From NCBI RefSeq assembly GCF_040358985.1, contig NZ_CP132932.1, positions 372,001 to 436,000 of the forward strand: DNA of 64,000 nt, read 5' to 3'. A program made the position numbers and the translations under genes. Position 1 is the stretch's first letter. Each line of letters opens with the position of its first letter. The notes beneath the pieces are model-generated. The model worked only from the letters and a program-made list of their open reading frames with translations. It searched no databases and was not told the DNA's origin. Shown in pieces: positions 61,652 to 64,000 of this stretch. This DNA comes from Tunturibacter empetritectus. Its GTDB lineage: Bacteria; Acidobacteriota; Terriglobia; Terriglobales; Acidobacteriaceae.

Positions 61652-63655
61652 ATGGACAATATCTCGATCGCACGCCTCCTCGACGAAACCGCCTCCCTCC
61701 TCGAGATCGACTCCGCCGACCCCTTCCGCATCCGCTCCTACCGCCGCGCCGCCGAAGCCGTAGAGCAGCAAACCACCCAGCTATCGACCATCGCCGACGA
61801 TCCCAAGCAACTCCTCGCCATCTCCGGCATCGGCAAAGGCATGCTCGCCAACATCCAGGCCCTTCTCACCACCGGCACCATGCCCCTCCGCGAAGAGCTT
61901 CTGCAAAAGTACAAACCCACCATGCTCGACCTACTTCGCCTACCCGGCATGGGCCCCAAAACAGTAGCGCTCGTCTGGTCCTTCTGCCAGGTCTGCGACA
62001 TCGACGGCCTCGAAGCCGCCGCCAAAGCCGGCCAACTCACCAAGCTCCCCCGCATGGGCGAGAAGTTCGTCACCAAGCTCCTCAAAGGCATCGAAGACCA
62101 TCGCAAGAACTCCAGCCGCTTCCGCATCGATAAGGCCCAGCAACACGCCGACACCATCATCAACCTCATCCGCGCCTTCCCGGGCATCGACGAGATCATC
62201 CCCGCCGGATCCCTCCGCCGCGGTCGCGAGACCGTAGGCGACCTCGATCTCCTAGCCACCGGCCCCGCCTGCGAACCCGACGTCGTGGCTGCAGCCGTCG
62301 AGCACGTCGCCAATCTACCCCTCATCGACAAGCTCATCGCCAAAGGTCAAAACAAAGTCAGCTTTACCCTCCGCAACAACCTCCAGGTCGACGTCCGCCT
62401 CCTCCCCCGCGCCAGCTACGGAGCCGCCCTCCAATACTTCACCGGCAGCAAGATGCACAACGTAGCCCTCCGCCAGCGCGCCATCAAACGCGGCCTGACC
62501 CTCAGCGAATACGCCCTCCTCCGATTGGAAGACAACAAGATCATCGCCTCTGAATCCGAAGCCGACATCTACAACGCCCTTGACCTCGACTACATCCCAC
62601 CCGAACTCCGCGAAAACGGAGGCGAACTCGAAGCCGCCGCAACCCACACCCTCCCCCAGCTCATCACGCTGGCCGACATCCGCGGCGACCTGCACATGCA
62701 CACCGAAGCCACCGACGGCCGCGACACCATCCGCCAGATGGCCGAAGCCGCCCTCGCCCGAGGCCTCGCCTACATCGCCATCACCGACCACAGCAAAAAC
62801 CTCGCTATGACCAACGGCCTCGACGACACGAGGGCCCTCGCCCACATCAAACGCATCCGCGAAGTCGACGCCGAACTCCAGCAAGACCTCCTCGAACTCT
62901 CCGAAGCCCTTCAACGTGATACGCCGCCCTCAAAATCGACCCTGAAGGATCTCTTCTCTCGTCTCAAAGGTCCGTCATCTCGACCCAAACCCGAGAACTC
63001 CTTGACCACTCAAAAAGATCCGTCATCTCGACCCAAACCCGAGAACTCTTTGACCACTCAAAAAGATCCGTCATCTCGACCGGAGCGCAGCGGAGTGGAG
63101 AGACCCCCGCATTTCTCCAACCCCAGCAAAAGTCTCCCCCTCACCTTCCGCATTCTCCCCGGCATCGAAGTCGACATCCTCGCCGACGGCGCCCTCGACC
63201 TCGACGACGGGACCCTCGCCCAGATGGACATCGTCGTAGCCAGCGTCCACTCCCACTTCAACCAACCATCCGAAGAGATGACCGCGCGCGTCCTCCGCGC
63301 CCTCGAGAACCCGCACGTCCGCATCCTCGGCCATCCCACCGGCCGCAAGGTCCTCGGCCGCGAAGCCTACGCCATCAACATCGACGCAATCTTAAAATCC
63401 GCCGCACAAAAAGGCGTAGCCGTCGAGCACAACGCCAGCCCAGCCCGCGCCGACCTCAACGATCTCCACCTCCGCCTCGCGAAAAAACACAACTGCAAGA
63501 TCGTCATCAACACCGACGCCCACGCCACCGAAGAGCTCGACCAGATGCGTTACGGCATCACCCAGCTTCGCCGCGCCTGGCTCACCCCCGCCGACATCCT
63601 CAACACCCAACCCACCGCCGAGGCTCTCCTCCAGCAACTCCGCCCCAAACCCTGA
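61652..63655 (+). CDS. polX: DNA polymerase/3'-5' exonuclease PolX
   Basis: A 667-residue repair polymerase with N-terminal Pol X and C-terminal PHP parts. Helix-hairpin-helix motifs are in LLAISGIGKGMLANIQALL and LLRLPGMGPKTVALVWSF. The polymerase nucleotidyl-transfer motif is PAGSLRRGRETVGDLDLLA, with the third aspartate in NNLQVDVRLLP. The PHP exonuclease starts at about residue 345 (GDLHMHTEATDGRDTIRQMA, YIAITDHSK) and continues with PGIEVDILADGALDL, VVASVHSHF, RILGHPTGRKVLGRE and INTDAHATEELDQM. PHP metal ligands appear intact. Residues about 427-495 are an insertion absent from typical PolX (about 570-580 residues), encoded by repeat DNA (separate entry). Confidence 0.95.
   Translation: MDNISIARLLDETASLLEIDSADPFRIRSYRRAAEAVEQQTTQLSTIADDPKQLLAISGIGKGMLANIQALLTTGTMPLREELLQKYKPTMLDLLRLPGMGPKTVALVWSFCQVCDIDGLEAAAKAGQLTKLPRMGEKFVTKLLKGIEDHRKNSSRFRIDKAQQHADTIINLIRAFPGIDEIIPAGSLRRGRETVGDLDLLATGPACEPDVVAAAVEHVANLPLIDKLIAKGQNKVSFTLRNNLQVDVRLLPRASYGAALQYFTGSKMHNVALRQRAIKRGLTLSEYALLRLEDNKIIASESEADIYNALDLDYIPPELRENGGELEAAATHTLPQLITLADIRGDLHMHTEATDGRDTIRQMAEAALARGLAYIAITDHSKNLAMTNGLDDTRALAHIKRIREVDAELQQDLLELSEALQRDTPPSKSTLKDLFSRLKGPSSRPKPENSLTTQKDPSSRPKPENSLTTQKDPSSRPERSGVERPPHFSNPSKSLPLTFRILPGIEVDILADGALDLDDGTLAQMDIVVASVHSHFNQPSEEMTARVLRALENPHVRILGHPTGRKVLGREAYAINIDAILKSAAQKGVAVEHNASPARADLNDLHLRLAKKHNCKIVINTDAHATEELDQMRYGITQLRRAWLTPADILNTQPTAEALLQQLRPKP
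62971..63105 (+). repeat. In-frame repeat DNA inside polX: 48-bp tandem duplication plus REP-like end
   Basis: Two 48-bp units start at 62971 and 63019, and a third begins at 63067 but diverges after CCGTCATCTCGACC into GGAGCGCAGCGGAGTGGAG. Each unit encodes 16 residues (SSRPKPENSLTTQKDP) in the polX frame, so the reading frame is kept. The REP-like part is related to intergenic DNA at 15964-16018. Confidence 0.88.
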
Positions 63656-63682
63656 TCGTCGCAAACCCACGCGTCGAAACGA

Positions 63683-63713
63683 TGGCCCGGAAGACTCCCG
63701 ATCTTCCAGGCCA
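63683..63713. terminator. Bidirectional hairpin between convergent polX and the last gene
   Basis: TGGCC-c-GGAAGA pairs with TCTTCC-a-GGCCA around the loop CTCCCGA. The stem of 11 pairs with one mismatch lies 28 bp after the polX stop and 24 bp from the stop of the convergent gene. T-tracts are weak, so it may work with Rho or mainly stabilise RNA ends. Confidence 0.6.
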
Positions 63714-63736
63714 TCAGTCTCATCTACTGCACGCTT

Positions 63737-64000
63737 CTACTGCACGAACCCAGGGCTATCCGCCGTGAGCCGCACCGCTGTGACCTTCCCCGTCAGACGA
63801 ATCAGTACCTTGCCCAGTGGATCGTAGTTCTCAATGGTGAATGTCCCCTGGAAGCTGTCCCTGTCTCCATCGACAGTGACATTTTCGCTGATGTTTGAAG
63901 GCCCAATAAGAACGTTCAGTGGCTGCTTGGTCTTCGGATCCAAAATTACATTCCCCTTCGCATCCACAGTCAGGCCGCTCCAGTTCATAGCGTAGTGGCT
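63737..64000 (-). CDS. C-terminal end of an unrecognised protein (5' end outside window)
   Basis: The last 87 codons of a minus-strand gene. The frame is open to the window edge: four codons (Ser-His-Tyr-Ala) precede the methionine at 63988, so that ATG is probably internal. The visible part is rich in beta-strand-like sequence (GKVLIRLTGKVTAVRLTADS, GNVILDPKTKQPLNVLIG) and has no cysteine or membrane segment. I do not recognise a family. It could be the C-terminal beta domain of a secreted protein. Confidence 0.6.
   Translation of the reverse strand, partial: SHYAMNWSGLTVDAKGNVILDPKTKQPLNVLIGPSNISENVTVDGDRDSFQGTFTIENYDPLGKVLIRLTGKVTAVRLTADSPGFVQ

Overview
The window is about 59-60% GC and densely coded on both strands. 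It reads as chromosome from an Acidobacteriota bacterium, probably class Terriglobia (a Granulicella/Edaphobacter-like soil organism). This rests on family content: three VWFA-related acidobacterial-domain proteins, an Oar-like TonB-dependent receptor with an N-terminal carboxypeptidase-like domain, BshC (bacillithiol synthesis), a GtaA-like DUF4965 protein, and exported Gfo/Idh/MocA and amidohydrolase proteins. The genus is inference; no rRNA operon is present.

Layout. 1-3.7 kb: a GH105 glycosidase (cut by the window edge) behind a ROK regulator, then a secreted propeller-like protein. 3.8-9.9 kb: GH24 lysozyme, an M16 zinc-peptidase pair (one catalytic, one without the zinc motif) and a large exported GtaA-like protein. 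10-11.5 kb: a frameshifted NAD(P)H:quinone oxidoreductase divergent from an intact HxlR regulator. 11.5-15.7 kb: glmU, an exported DinB-like protein, a REC-HD-GYP response regulator and pterin carbinolamine dehydratase. 15.7-18.3 kb: a gene-poor, partly AT-rich stretch around ssrA (tmRNA), with tandem iteron-like repeats and a phased GTGGTG array. 18.3-25.8 kb: a CzcCBA-type heavy-metal RND operon, an orphan LuxR-type response regulator and a DoxX-like protein. 26-31.8 kb: an ECF sigma factor followed by an OMF-YtcA-MdtN-MdtO-like efflux operon. 31.9-40.2 kb: a probable chitin-use locus (GH9 divergent from TonB receptor, GH18 chitinase and NagX-like membrane protein). 40.2-43.8 kb: acyl-CoA dehydrogenase and a two-gene transsulfuration operon. 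43.9-46.1 kb: two overlapping VWA genes. 46.4-50.8 kb: DUF1015, amidase, GerMN, murI and EVE. 50.8-60.2 kb: oxidoreductase, fabI, amidohydrolases, ABC-F, a third VWA gene and bshC. 60.3-64 kb: Nudix, cold-shock protein, polX and a partial unknown gene.

No CRISPR array, complete insertion sequence or prophage was found. The most unusual content is non-coding: (i) a 195-230 bp palindromic element in three full copies plus one half copy, whose hairpin stems differ between copies but stay paired; (ii) two clusters of GTGGTG repeated every 10-13 bp; (iii) a two-copy 64-bp element and a two-copy roughly 92-bp element; (iv) a dispersed repeat carried in frame inside polX with a 48-bp tandem duplication; (v) three 20-bp tandem repeats just downstream of ssrA. 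Several starts were moved from the longest open frame to a start supported by a Shine-Dalgarno site or signal peptide; these are noted per gene.
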